This document shows, one piece after another, positions 35,399-44,276 of a DNA stretch of 64,000 nucleotides; position 1 is the first letter of the stretch, and the number at the start of each line of letters is the position of its first letter. Origin of the DNA: Pelistega suis (lineage in GTDB: Bacteria > Pseudomonadota > Gammaproteobacteria > Burkholderiales > Burkholderiaceae_B); contig NZ_JABGBN010000007.1 of assembly GCF_013133795.1 (NCBI RefSeq), positions 62,001-126,000 of the forward strand. The letters run 5' to 3'. Under the pieces are notes generated by a model that had not been told where the DNA came from, searched no databases, and saw only the letters and a list, made by a program, of their open reading frames with translations. The translations under genes were made by a program, and so were the position numbers.

Positions 35399-36406
35399 TT
35401 AATCTCCATCCGCATCGAGCACTTTGGCGACGATAGGTAGTGCAGCGACCATGCTGATGTAATATTGTTGATAGAGTTGATGGCTGATTTGATAAATGGC
35501 TTCACCTTTATCAAATAATTCCTTATCAGTTGATGTTTGTTTTAGAATTGCTTGGATTTTATCTAAATTATCTTTAATGTTTGAGGTAAGCTTTTCTTCT
35601 TTGTAATAAGTTAGAATCGCATTTAAACGTTCTTGATTGTGACGTCCAAATACTTGTTGATGGGTATTAAAAATACTGCTTAAAGCGTCTGCACTACGAT
35701 TACTTAAAAAGTATTCAGTACGACGGATATCTGGTTTTCCTTTGTATTTACGACTAAGACCACGGATATCTCCAATGCGCCAATCTCTCGCGGCAAAAAT
35801 ACTGCTGGCTAAGCTATGCACAATATAACTTAATGATTTGTCTTGTTCTGTCAGAAACCTGGTTTTGGCTTGTTGATATCCCTGCTCAATATCGTGAAGA
35901 TGACGGCAGATAGATTGTGTCATATGGGTAGCAAATGCTCGTTCACGGTCACTAATGTGATTGTCTTGAAAGAGCATAAACTCTAATGCATTAATACTCC
36001 GTGAAGAATGCTTAAAAAGAGCTACTTTAGGTTCGCTTTTTCCTTCCAAAGCACGATTGAGTTGGGTCTGCCAATCTTCTTTCCCTTGACGGAAAATATC
36101 GATACGACGAGGCGTATCTAAATAATCCTCATGTAAATCGCCCAATATATAGGTCGCCTCAATAGCTTTCCAGTCTTTAATTAATTGCGTAAAAGCGGGC
36201 TTAATGCTTTCTGGTTTGTTATCGGTGAGCGTTTGTAGTTGTTCTTCTAGGATATAACAACTTTCTGTGGCTTGTTTCGCATTATGCTCAATCACCTCTT
36301 CATAAATACTTTTGAGGTGGATAGAAAAATCCTGTGCTTGTGTTGTTGTTATGAGTGCAAAGGTAGCTAGTAAGCCGTGCGAGAGTTGAGAAATAAACTT
36401 TTTCAT
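35399..36406 (-). CDS. Imelysin family protein (second copy), atypical motif
   Basis: Periplasmic imelysin-like (peptidase M75) protein, 335 residues with a signal peptide (about 1-24, ending TTQA). Helical throughout. The region matching the family GxHxxE motif reads SINALEFMLFQD near residue 135, so the Glu is present but the His is replaced by Asn. It directly abuts the DHOR gene (no gap) and lies second in the operon from its paralogue. Imelysins bind iron or heme-related ligands; true peptidase activity is doubtful in this family. Confidence 0.85.
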   Translation of the reverse strand: MKKFISQLSHGLLATFALITTTQAQDFSIHLKSIYEEVIEHNAKQATESCYILEEQLQTLTDNKPESIKPAFTQLIKDWKAIEATYILGDLHEDYLDTPRRIDIFRQGKEDWQTQLNRALEGKSEPKVALFKHSSRSINALEFMLFQDNHISDRERAFATHMTQSICRHLHDIEQGYQQAKTRFLTEQDKSLSYIVHSLASSIFAARDWRIGDIRGLSRKYKGKPDIRRTEYFLSNRSADALSSIFNTHQQVFGRHNQERLNAILTYYKEEKLTSNIKDNLDKIQAILKQTSTDKELFDKGEAIYQISHQLYQQYYISMVAALPIVAKVLDADGD

Positions 36407-37741
36407 TTAAAGACTTTCCAAAAAAATGATCAACGCTTCTCGTTCTTGGGGCGAGAGTTGTTTGAATAATTCGCGTGAGGAAGCGGCTTGACCGCCGTGC
36501 CAAGCAATCGCTTCTAATAAGGTACGAGCTCGCCCATCGTGTAAGAAGTGGGTTTTATAACGATTTCTCCACAGAGGAGTAGTGCGCCATTCGGAGGTTT
36601 TTGCCATAAACTCGGGACGATGGTCGGCTAGCTCTTCACCTAAATCATGTAATAAGAAATCGCTATAAGGGAAAAATACTTCGCCAGAGGAGGTTTTCTG
36701 TTCTGCTTGATGACAGACAATGCATTGCATCTTTTTAAAGAGTGCTTGTCCTTTTTGCAAGGCTGATTGTTCTTCAGGGGGTGTCTTAATCGCTTTAGGT
36801 AGTGCCAGATTGGCTGTATAGTGTGCAATGGCGATCAGGCGTGGATGGGTAAGGTCGTGGGAGGGCTCATGGGGATAAGCTGAACGACCTTGTGGTGCCT
36901 TAAGACAGTCCGTTTGCGTGGGTGTGCAGCTTTCAGTAGGGTAATAAATGGATGTTAATCCCATATCATGAAATGCCGCATCGGCTGTTTGGGTGATGAG
37001 GTCGGCTTGGGAGGCTTTCCAACCAAAACGACCAATGGTTTGCTGCTGATTGGCTGGGTGATAAACTGTATTCAAACGTCCAGCCAAGAGAGGAAATTCT
37101 TTTTCTTGTTGTTGCTGAGACTTAATTAAGTTTTGCTCTGGAATACTTTCTATAAAAGAGAGTCCCATTAAGGTCGGAGCAATGCGAAGACTCGTACGTG
37201 TTTCTGATGCAAGTGGACCATAAGCGAAATTATTGAGTTTAACTTGCCAATGGCGAAGAGGTAATATTGTCCCATCAGTAAAGGTAAAGGTTTTTTCTTT
37301 GGCTTGAAGGCTAAGTTTAGCCTCGGCACTTACAGAGGATATGGCATTAATAGCAATTTGATAGCCATAAACAGGGTCTGGGGTGGTGATTTGTGATGCT
37401 TGTTTTTGTACATGAGGTTGGCTCAGCTTAAGCACAAAATGCCGTATAGGTGGTGTGTTATCTTGTGTTGAAATTGTCTTAAGAAAGCTAGTTTGTGGCT
37501 TCAACGTCGTGAGATGACAGCTGCTACAGGTATTGGCATTAAATAATGGACCAAGTCCATCACGTGCTGTTGTTGAACTAGGTGCTGCTACCCAAGGTAC
37601 ATGAAAAAAGGAACGTCCTTGAAGGAGTAAATCTTCTTGAGCATTCTTAGACTGACTATCATCAGCCAATGCAACACTTACCGACACACTCATAAAAAGT
37701 GCGGGGAGAATACGGTAAGTGTGACATTTGCTGAGGTACAT
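36407..37741 (-). CDS. Di-heme oxidoreductase (DHOR, DUF1111)
   Basis: Periplasmic protein, 444 residues from ATG 37741 (MYLSKCHT); the TTG two codons earlier is less likely. Signal peptide at about 1-26. Heme sites NTCSSCHLT near residue 72-76 and MQCIVCHQAE near residue 338-342. The C-terminal TTPLWRNRYKTHFLHDGRARTLLEAI is characteristic of the DUF1111 'thiol oxidoreductase' family. In many proteobacteria DHOR genes lie between two imelysin genes, as here. The electron partner is unknown. Confidence 0.87.
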   Translation of the reverse strand: MYLSKCHTYRILPALFMSVSVSVALADDSQSKNAQEDLLLQGRSFFHVPWVAAPSSTTARDGLGPLFNANTCSSCHLTTLKPQTSFLKTISTQDNTPPIRHFVLKLSQPHVQKQASQITTPDPVYGYQIAINAISSVSAEAKLSLQAKEKTFTFTDGTILPLRHWQVKLNNFAYGPLASETRTSLRIAPTLMGLSFIESIPEQNLIKSQQQQEKEFPLLAGRLNTVYHPANQQQTIGRFGWKASQADLITQTADAAFHDMGLTSIYYPTESCTPTQTDCLKAPQGRSAYPHEPSHDLTHPRLIAIAHYTANLALPKAIKTPPEEQSALQKGQALFKKMQCIVCHQAEQKTSSGEVFFPYSDFLLHDLGEELADHRPEFMAKTSEWRTTPLWRNRYKTHFLHDGRARTLLEAIAWHGGQAASSRELFKQLSPQEREALIIFLESL

Positions 37742-37771
37742 AGTCAAACGTGATTAAACCACTTCTGTGCG

Positions 37772-39136
37772 TTAGCCTTCAACTTTTGTTTCTTCCGAAT
37801 CAGTAACATCATCTTCGGTTAAGGTGATGCCAAAGCCTTTAGCAACATTAATCATTTGATCGCCTAGGCGACGCATTTGATTCTTCATGCCAACGATATT
37901 ACGTGCTTCAGCTTCGTTTTGTGGCATGATTTGATAATCAAAATGCATACTTGAGTTGGCTGTTGCATTCATTTTTTCGATACGAGCACGGATGTCCGTA
38001 ATCAGTTTATCAATTTCAGCTTGTTCGGTTGAAGAGAGAGCATCCCATAGCGCAGGACCGACTTTTTTACCATTTAGCTCGCCTTTAAGTACGGCGACAA
38101 AACCTTCAAAATTTTGGGTAATATCGCGGTGCGTATTATCAGAGAAGCAAGAGTGTTCATCTTCTTCACTAGGGGTTAGGACGGCAACAGCAATGCGCTC
38201 ATTCGCTAATTCAGATTTCATAAAGACGCCCATACCAGCAATAATTTGGCGTAAGGCCTCTTTAGCGTCGATGTTTTTAGCCGCATCTTGATCTTTTAAT
38301 TGACCTAAGAAAGCAGCGCGATAAAGTCCTGTATTCCCCTTGCCTACTTTAGGCTCCCATCCTGAAGTTACTGTATGAAGATCAATAACTAATTTATCTA
38401 CGGCAGCATTGAGATAAGCTTTACGACGGTTCGCAAATTTATCGGTGGTATAGTCACTTAAAGGACGCTGCCCTGCTATTTTTGCACCATGTGTAATTTT
38501 ATCTTCGACAAAATTATTGTAATCTTGGTCTTGACCCCACAAGAGGAATTCAATAGCATGGTAACCGCTAGCTACATTAGCTTCACCACCGTTTTCATTG
38601 AGTTCACCCAATGTGTCAGTTGTAATCTTATCAATATTGACGGCTTTGGCATCTTCACCAACAGGGGTGAATTTTCCTTTGCTATCAATAATATTGCCAC
38701 TCGTGCGTCTACCGTTAGCATCTACGGTGTAGTCAATCATCACCTCATCTAAAGGCCATGCATTTAACTGTGCTTCAAGATTGCCATAAGCATCTGCTAC
38801 CCAACCTTCTTCAGCATCAATAGGGCCGCCTGATAGACGAAATACTTCTGTTAATCCATAGCTTTCTCTAGATTGTAGCCAAGCTTTTTTGGCATTTTCA
38901 AAAGATGCTTCTGAGGGTTTATTGGTAAACTCATGAATCGACTTTTGGAGAGCTTGAGCATCTTTTAAGCTGGCGCTATACAAGGTGTATGCTTGGTTTG
39001 CATAGCTAGTTAGCGTAGCGGTAATGTTTTCTGCTTTTATTTCTTGTGCCACACTGATATTTTGATTTATCAGAATAGGTGTGGCTGTCAGTATGCCCCC
39101 TAGAATTAGAGCTATAGAATGTTGGCGTAATCTCAT
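37772..39136 (-). CDS. Imelysin family protein (first copy)
   Basis: Periplasmic imelysin-like protein of the iron-regulated type (IrpA/ICMP group), 454 residues. Signal peptide at about 1-30 (ends ISVA). The family motif SGYHAIEFLLWGQD (GxHxxE) is intact near residue 195. Other marks: LTSYANQAYTLYSASLKDA near the start and GVFMKSELANERIAVA. First gene of a five-gene operon, with a Fur-like box at 39162-39180 directly upstream. Proposed roles for the family are iron or heme binding or uptake; the exact role is not settled. Confidence 0.88.
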   Translation of the reverse strand: MRLRQHSIALILGGILTATPILINQNISVAQEIKAENITATLTSYANQAYTLYSASLKDAQALQKSIHEFTNKPSEASFENAKKAWLQSRESYGLTEVFRLSGGPIDAEEGWVADAYGNLEAQLNAWPLDEVMIDYTVDANGRRTSGNIIDSKGKFTPVGEDAKAVNIDKITTDTLGELNENGGEANVASGYHAIEFLLWGQDQDYNNFVEDKITHGAKIAGQRPLSDYTTDKFANRRKAYLNAAVDKLVIDLHTVTSGWEPKVGKGNTGLYRAAFLGQLKDQDAAKNIDAKEALRQIIAGMGVFMKSELANERIAVAVLTPSEEDEHSCFSDNTHRDITQNFEGFVAVLKGELNGKKVGPALWDALSSTEQAEIDKLITDIRARIEKMNATANSSMHFDYQIMPQNEAEARNIVGMKNQMRRLGDQMINVAKGFGITLTEDDVTDSEETKVEG

Positions 39137-39161
39137 CTCATTTCCTCATAATAAAAACAAT

Positions 39162-39180
39162 AATAAGAATTATTTTTATT
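39162..39180 (-). promoter_or_regulatory. Fur box upstream of the imelysin operon
   Basis: On the minus strand AATAAAAATAATTCTTATT matches about 13 of 19 positions of the Fur consensus, with conserved ATAAT and TTAT arms. It ends 25 bases before the imelysin start codon. Confidence 0.62.
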
Positions 39181-39210
39181 ATACACCTTAAAGATAAGAG
39201 GGATAAATAA

Positions 39211-39241
39211 AAACTCATAACCGTAAAAGAGTTATGAGTTT
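39211..39241 (-). terminator. Terminator after the anchored unknown protein
   Basis: AAACTCATAAC (39211-39221) and GTTATGAGTTT (39231-39241) are exact complements around a 9-base loop, with A/T flanks (TTTATTTATCC on the minus strand). Confidence 0.75.
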
Positions 39242-39309
39242 GGAAGGTTTTTTGGGTATTCTTCAAGTATCCGATATGTGGAGCGCCACAGATAAGGATA
39301 TCTAATTTT

Positions 39310-39873
39310 TTAACGAGCAGGGCAATCGTTTACTTTGCCCCATGCCTTATTAGCACCACAATAACGTTCTCGTACATCACCCACGCAACTCGCACGCTCA
39401 AAGAAACCTAATTGACGACATGCGGCAATTTCTCGGCGGAAAGCTGGTTCCCAACCGCTACCGCTGCCAGAGGCTGTATTGGCAGCGCCAATAGGACGCG
39501 TGCGAATGGCTTGACTGCTTGAACCTCCGCTACTCACGCTATTTGTCGCATTAGTGTGAGGTGTATTGGTGGCTGGGCTTGCTACTGTGGAAGCTGTTGT
39601 TGCTTGTGAAAGATTGTCAGCTTTTACGTGCCAATCGACATTGACGACTTGGTCTGGTACACCTAGTTTACCACTCATTAATGGCTGTGGTGGTTGGCGC
39701 AGCTGAGGTGTGCCGTCAGCGCCTACAACCGGCATAGGGTCGTTTTCGCTGATGTTCGGTAGATTGGCTTGACGAGGCGCATGCTCAATTAACCAGTCCC
39801 CTGTGTATAAACCACCCACTGTTGCGATACCAGCAAGCACTAGTAAGGTAAAAAATAATAAACGCCAACTCAT
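39310..39873 (-). CDS. Membrane-anchored protein with C-terminal cysteine domain, unknown
   Basis: 187 residues. One N-terminal helix (about 4-25), a Pro/Ser/Thr/Asn-rich linker (about 30-135), and a compact C-terminal domain of about 45 residues with four cysteines: EIAACRQLGFFERASCVGDVRERYCG and WGKVNDCPAR. I recognise the layout as one seen in unnamed proteins of Burkholderiales but know no function. It starts 21 bases after prfC and is probably co-transcribed with it. Confidence 0.72.
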   Translation of the reverse strand: MSWRLLFFTLLVLAGIATVGGLYTGDWLIEHAPRQANLPNISENDPMPVVGADGTPQLRQPPQPLMSGKLGVPDQVVNVDWHVKADNLSQATTASTVASPATNTPHTNATNSVSSGGSSSQAIRTRPIGAANTASGSGSGWEPAFRREIAACRQLGFFERASCVGDVRERYCGANKAWGKVNDCPAR

Positions 39874-39894
39874 AAAAATAACCTTTAACGTGGT

Positions 39895-41505
39895 TTAGCT
39901 GTTTTCGTGGAAGACTTGACCGCCATGTTCACGCATCGCATGGAACTTAATATCTGGGTTGAGTTCTTCGGCTACTCTTAATTGTGCCATAGAACTCACT
40001 AAGAAAGCAGGGGCATCGACCACATCATACGCAATATGTTGTGCATTGCTTGTCATAAATTTGCGTAGAGCAGCTGGATTATCACTAGTAAACCAACGTG
40101 CCATGGTATAGCGTGAAGGCATTAAGTGAGCATCTACGCCATATTCGGTTTTGAGTCGATGTACTACTACTTCAAATTGTAATTGTCCTACTGCACCCAG
40201 TAATAAGGCACCACCTGCAGCTTCAGGACGGAAGACTTGAATAGCACCCTCCTCACCGAGTTGGGTAAGTCCTGTGCGGAGTTGTTTGCTGCGTAAGGGG
40301 TCTTTAACCTCAACGGCTTGGAAAAGCTCTGGAGCGAAGAAGGGTAGTCCTGTAAATTGGAGATTTTCACCTTCAGTTAATACATCACCGAGATGGAGTA
40401 CGCCATGATTAGGAATACCGATAACGTCACCAGCATAGGCTTCATCTAAGAGTTCACGGCGTTGTGATAGGAATGAAACCACGTTGTTAGGGCGAATTTC
40501 TTTGTTGGTGCGACTAACCTTTAGGCGCATACCTCGTTCAAATTTACCTGAGCTTACACGGACAAAGGCAACACGGTCACGGTGTGCTGGATCCATATTG
40601 GCTTGGACTTTGAATACAACGCCAGTGAATTTGGGCTCCTCTGGCTGTACTGTGCGTTGTAATGCTTGACGTGCACCGGGTTTGGGTGCCCATTCGACCA
40701 AAGTATCTAAAACTTCTTGTACTCCGAAGTTATTCACAGCAGAGCCAAAGAAGACGGGTGTTTGTTTGCCCGCAAGGAATTCTGCATGGTCAAAGGTAGG
40801 AGTTGCTTCACGAATGAGCTCGATTTCTTCTAAGGCTTTATCGTAGTAAGAACCAAATTTTTCTTTGATGATAGGGTTATGTAGACCTTCGATGTATTCG
40901 TCATTACCGTCTAGGCGCTCTTGACCAGCCTTAAATAAACGCATGCGGTCATTACGAAGGTCAAATACGCCACCAAAGTGTTTGCCCATACCGATAGGCC
41001 ATGAAAATGGAATAGCATCCATGCCTAGGTGGGATTCAATTTCACTCAATAAATCTAAAGGCTCTTTCACCTCACGGTCAAGCTTATTGACGAAGGTAAT
41101 GATTGGTGTATTGCGTGCACGACAGACCTGTAAAAGACGGATGGTTTGTGGCTCAATACCATTTGCGGCATCAATCACCATAATAGCAGCATCAACTGCT
41201 GTGAGTACACGATAGGTATCCTCTGAGAAGTCTTGGTGTCCCGGTGTATCTAATAGATTAATCACACAGTCTTTATATTCCATCTGCATGACTGAAGAGG
41301 CGACAGAAATACCACGTTGTTTCTCGATTTCCATCCAGTCGGAGGCAGCGTGACGACTCGCTTTGCGCGCTTTTACGCTACCGGCAATTTGAATAGCACC
41401 AGAGAATAATAAGAGTTTCTCAGTTAAGGTGGTTTTACCCGCGTCAGGGTGAGAAATAATAGCAAACGTGCGACGACGTGCTACTTCTTGAGCAATAGAC
41501 GACAT
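39895..41505 (-). CDS. prfC: Peptide chain release factor 3
   Basis: Translational GTPase that removes RF1/RF2 from the ribosome after termination. 536 residues. G motifs: SHPDAGKTTLTEKLL (G1), EKQRGISVASSVM (G2), DTPGHQDFSEDTYR (G3), FVNKLDREVKEP (G4), and GSAVNNFGV (G5 region). Domain II and III follow at the normal length. Nothing unusual. Confidence 0.95.
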   Translation of the reverse strand: MSSIAQEVARRRTFAIISHPDAGKTTLTEKLLLFSGAIQIAGSVKARKASRHAASDWMEIEKQRGISVASSVMQMEYKDCVINLLDTPGHQDFSEDTYRVLTAVDAAIMVIDAANGIEPQTIRLLQVCRARNTPIITFVNKLDREVKEPLDLLSEIESHLGMDAIPFSWPIGMGKHFGGVFDLRNDRMRLFKAGQERLDGNDEYIEGLHNPIIKEKFGSYYDKALEEIELIREATPTFDHAEFLAGKQTPVFFGSAVNNFGVQEVLDTLVEWAPKPGARQALQRTVQPEEPKFTGVVFKVQANMDPAHRDRVAFVRVSSGKFERGMRLKVSRTNKEIRPNNVVSFLSQRRELLDEAYAGDVIGIPNHGVLHLGDVLTEGENLQFTGLPFFAPELFQAVEVKDPLRSKQLRTGLTQLGEEGAIQVFRPEAAGGALLLGAVGQLQFEVVVHRLKTEYGVDAHLMPSRYTMARWFTSDNPAALRKFMTSNAQHIAYDVVDAPAFLVSSMAQLRVAEELNPDIKFHAMREHGGQVFHENS

Positions 41506-41549
41506 TGTTTTTACGATAATTTTAGAAATAAACAGTATATTTTAAACGC

Positions 41550-42176
41550 TTATTTGCTCATAAATGCCATAAAGAGGGCAGCTAGCATAAATAAGAGACC
41601 AAAAATTTTGTTAAGGGCGGCTGCACGGTGTGGACTACGCATAAACTTCATAATACGAGCAGCTAATCCAGTGTACCCTGCCATGACGATCATGTCTGCA
41701 ATGACTAAGGTGGCACAGATAATGGCATATTGAGGTAAAAGCGGTGCGTGGATATTTAAAAACTGTGGGGTAATCGCAATCAGAAAGACAGCTCCCTTAG
41801 GGTTGGTTAGATTGACTAAGATACCCTGCATAATGAGTTTTCGACGTGAGAGTATCTCTGTATGGTTTTGATCAATTTTAATAATAGCGACAGGGGAGCG
41901 ATACTGTTTGTATCCTAGATAAAGTAAGTATAGGACACCGACCCATTTCACGATATTAAAAGCGAGGTCAGAAGTAGCAAGAATAGCACCTACACCAATC
42001 ACACTAATCACATACTGTGCGGCATAACCAATGGCGAGCCCAATTGCATTCCAGTAGCCTCGTGCAAAGCCAAAACGTAGGCCGGAAGCCAGAGAGGAAA
42101 CAGCGCCGGGGCCGGGAGAAAGTGAAATAGCAAAACTGGCAAAGCAAAGATTGACCCAAACAACCCACGCCATCAT
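41550..42176 (-). CDS. LysE-family amino-acid exporter (second)
   Basis: 208 residues, about six hydrophobic helices. The signature CFASFAISLSPGPGAVSSLASGLRFG lies at the start, and LVNLTNPKGAVFLIAITPQFL near residue 120. Distinct from the copy at 18688. Substrate unknown. Two ATGs in a row (42176, 42173) are possible starts. It follows prfC on the same strand with 44 bases between and is divergent from lemA. Confidence 0.86.
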   Translation of the reverse strand: MMAWVVWVNLCFASFAISLSPGPGAVSSLASGLRFGFARGYWNAIGLAIGYAAQYVISVIGVGAILATSDLAFNIVKWVGVLYLLYLGYKQYRSPVAIIKIDQNHTEILSRRKLIMQGILVNLTNPKGAVFLIAITPQFLNIHAPLLPQYAIICATLVIADMIVMAGYTGLAARIMKFMRSPHRAAALNKIFGLLFMLAALFMAFMSK

Positions 42177-42282
42177 GGCTCCAAAATCTTAAAAATATCA
42201 AAGAAATGAAACATTGAGTATATCTCTTTATATAATAAATGGATAGTAGGGTGTAACCCTTCCGTTTAATAGAGAGAATGTA

Positions 42283-42891
42283 ATGAAAAAATTTCGTGCT
42301 TTAATTGTTTTAATGGTGACTACTTTATTGGCAGGTTGTGGCTATAACGATATTCAAAAGCTTGATGAGGGTGTTAAGGCAGCGTGGTCAGAAACGCTTA
42401 ACCAATATCAGCGACGTGCTGATTTAGTACCTCAAATTGTAGCCAGTGTTGATGCTTATATCGGGCATGAGCGTGATGTATTAACACAAGTGGCTGAGGC
42501 ACGCTCACGCGTTGGTTCTCTGCAAGTGAGTGCTGATAAATTACCCACAGAAGAGGAGCTTAAACAATTCCAAGCAGCTCAAGGTCAGATGACATCGGCG
42601 CTATCACGCTTATTGGCGGTTTCAGAAAATTATCCAGACCTAAAAGCCAATACTTTATTTAGTGATTTAAATGTTCAGCTTGAAGGGACAGAGAACCGTA
42701 TTGCGACAGCACGTACTCGCTATATCAAGGAGGTGCAAACATACAACACCTTTATCCGTCAATTCCCTCAACTCATTACGGCTAAGGTCTTTGGCTATGA
42801 TGTAAAACCGAACTTTGGTGTTGAAAATCAAGTAGAGATTATGCAAGCACCTAAAGTACAATTCAATAATCGTCCAGCAACGGCTCAGTAA
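42283..42891 (+). CDS. lemA: LemA family lipoprotein
   Basis: 202 residues with a lipoprotein signal (lipobox LLAGC, Cys at 20) and a helical LemA domain: EGVKAAWSETLNQYQRRADLVPQIVASV, VLTQVAEARSRV and SENYPDLKANTLFSDLNVQLEGTENRIATAR. LemA is usually paired with TPM-domain (YgcG-like) proteins, as here, where the next gene overlaps its stop. Role in membrane or envelope function is not established. Confidence 0.9.
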   Translation: MKKFRALIVLMVTTLLAGCGYNDIQKLDEGVKAAWSETLNQYQRRADLVPQIVASVDAYIGHERDVLTQVAEARSRVGSLQVSADKLPTEEELKQFQAAQGQMTSALSRLLAVSENYPDLKANTLFSDLNVQLEGTENRIATARTRYIKEVQTYNTFIRQFPQLITAKVFGYDVKPNFGVENQVEIMQAPKVQFNNRPATAQ

Positions 42892-43772
42892 TGATTGTTC
42901 GTTTATTTAGCCTCATGAGTGCACTACTGATTTTTATCGGTAGTGCCTTTGCGCAAGAGGTGGAGATCCCTGCCTCGACAAACTATGTCGTTGATACCAC
43001 TGCGACTTTATCAGCCAGTGAGTTAGATAGGCTTAATGCACAGTTAAAGGCGTTTGATGAGGAAACGGGGTCACAGATTTTTGTGTTAATGGTACCCACA
43101 GTCCAACCTGAAACGATAGAAACGTATGCTGTTCGTGTTTTTGAGGCATGGAAAGTAGGGCGTAAGGGTATTGATGACGGAGTGCTTTTGGTTATTGCTA
43201 AAAATGACCGTCGTCATCGCTTAGAAGTAGGCTATGGCTTGGAGGGTGCGATTCCTGATGTATTGGCTAGTCGCATCCTAAATGAAAATGTGAACCCTTA
43301 TTTTAGGCAAGGTGATTTTGCTGGAGGGATTGCTTCGGCCGTTACTCGTATGATGGGCTTGATTAAAAATGAAGGACTACCGAGCAAGGGAAGTAGTGCG
43401 GATATTGAGCAAGAAGATTGGATGGCGATTGTTATTCCTATCGCGGTTGTTTTTATCTTTGCGATTTTAGGTCATCCGGCTATCGGTGCGATGGTGGCAG
43501 GGAGTGTGACGTTTGGCATTATGGGTTCACCTTTGTTTGCTGTAGTTGCTGCGGTAGCCGTGTTTATTATCGCGAGTATTATTCGCTTTATTTTTAGAGA
43601 GCCAATTAGTGCGATTCAACGTCAAAATGCGAGTCGTATCAATTCACGTCGTCGAGGCGGCTGGGGTCCAGGTGGCTTCGGTGGTGGTTTTGGCGGAGGC
43701 GGTTTCGGAGGCGGCTTCGGCGGAGGAGGCGGTGGCTCAAGTGGTGGTGGAGGTGCATCAGGTGGTTGGTAA
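42891..43772 (+). CDS. TPM-domain (YgcG-like) membrane protein with Gly-rich tail
   Basis: 293 residues: a signal peptide (about 1-22), a TPM domain (about 30-160; VVDTTATLSASELDRLNAQLKAFDEETGSQIFVLMVP and GYGLEGAIPD), two or three hydrophobic helices (about 175-235), and a C-terminal tail of glycine repeats (GGFGGGFGGGG). The ATG overlaps the lemA stop codon, so translation is likely coupled. The Gly-rich tail resembles those of other TPM proteins that remain at the membrane. Function unknown. Confidence 0.88.
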   Translation: MIVRLFSLMSALLIFIGSAFAQEVEIPASTNYVVDTTATLSASELDRLNAQLKAFDEETGSQIFVLMVPTVQPETIETYAVRVFEAWKVGRKGIDDGVLLVIAKNDRRHRLEVGYGLEGAIPDVLASRILNENVNPYFRQGDFAGGIASAVTRMMGLIKNEGLPSKGSSADIEQEDWMAIVIPIAVVFIFAILGHPAIGAMVAGSVTFGIMGSPLFAVVAAVAVFIIASIIRFIFREPISAIQRQNASRINSRRRGGWGPGGFGGGFGGGGFGGGFGGGGGGSSGGGGASGGW

Positions 43773-44253
43773 TGGCTTACATAAAATTGGTTTGGGGCAT
43801 TGGCATGGTGTGTACCTCAAGCGTCGCTTTTTTACCGATACGGTATTAGCTCGTTTAGCGGAAGAAATTACGCAAAGTGAGACTCGTCATGCGGGTGAGC
43901 TCGTATTGGCGGTAGAGGCTCATCCTCCCGTGAAGGGCTTAAGCAGTCACGAACGCGCCTTAGAGGTGTTTGGTCGCTTGAGAGTATGGGATACGCCTTA
44001 TAGCACAGGAGTATTACTGTATCTGAACCTCTCGTTGCATACGATAGAAATCATTGCTGATCGAGGTATTACTGTCAATGATGAGGAATGGCAACAAGTC
44101 TGCAAAGCCTTATCACAAGCTTTGGCGTCAGGGCAGTATGAGGATGGACTAAAAAGGGCGATTTTAGCTATTGAGCATTTATTGGCAAAAGCGTGTGAGG
44201 GCTTACCGCTCAATGCAGAAAATGCTTTGGTGGATAAGCCAGTCTTACTTTAA
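43762..44253 (+). CDS. Second TPM-domain protein
   Basis: About 163 residues from the GTG at 43762, which overlaps the end of the Gly-rich TPM gene; the longer frame back to 43609 only reads the Gly-coding repeats in a shifted frame and is not real. Seen: GHWHGVYLKRRFFTDTVLARLAEEI at the start and RALEVFGRLRVWDTPYSTGVLLYLNLSLHTIEIIADRGI in the middle, the pattern of soluble TPM relatives that follow lemA in many beta-proteobacteria. No membrane helix. Third gene of the lemA-TPM-TPM set. The exact start is uncertain. Confidence 0.8.
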   Translation: MVGNGLHKIGLGHWHGVYLKRRFFTDTVLARLAEEITQSETRHAGELVLAVEAHPPVKGLSSHERALEVFGRLRVWDTPYSTGVLLYLNLSLHTIEIIADRGITVNDEEWQQVCKALSQALASGQYEDGLKRAILAIEHLLAKACEGLPLNAENALVDKPVLL

Positions 44254-44276
44254 GGATGCGTTGGTGGCTAGATGGA

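Noticed and set aside
43609-43761. N-terminal extension of the second TPM protein (VVEAAGVQVASVV and so on)
   Set aside because: It is the Gly-rich repeat of the upstream TPM gene read in another frame; the real start is near 43762.
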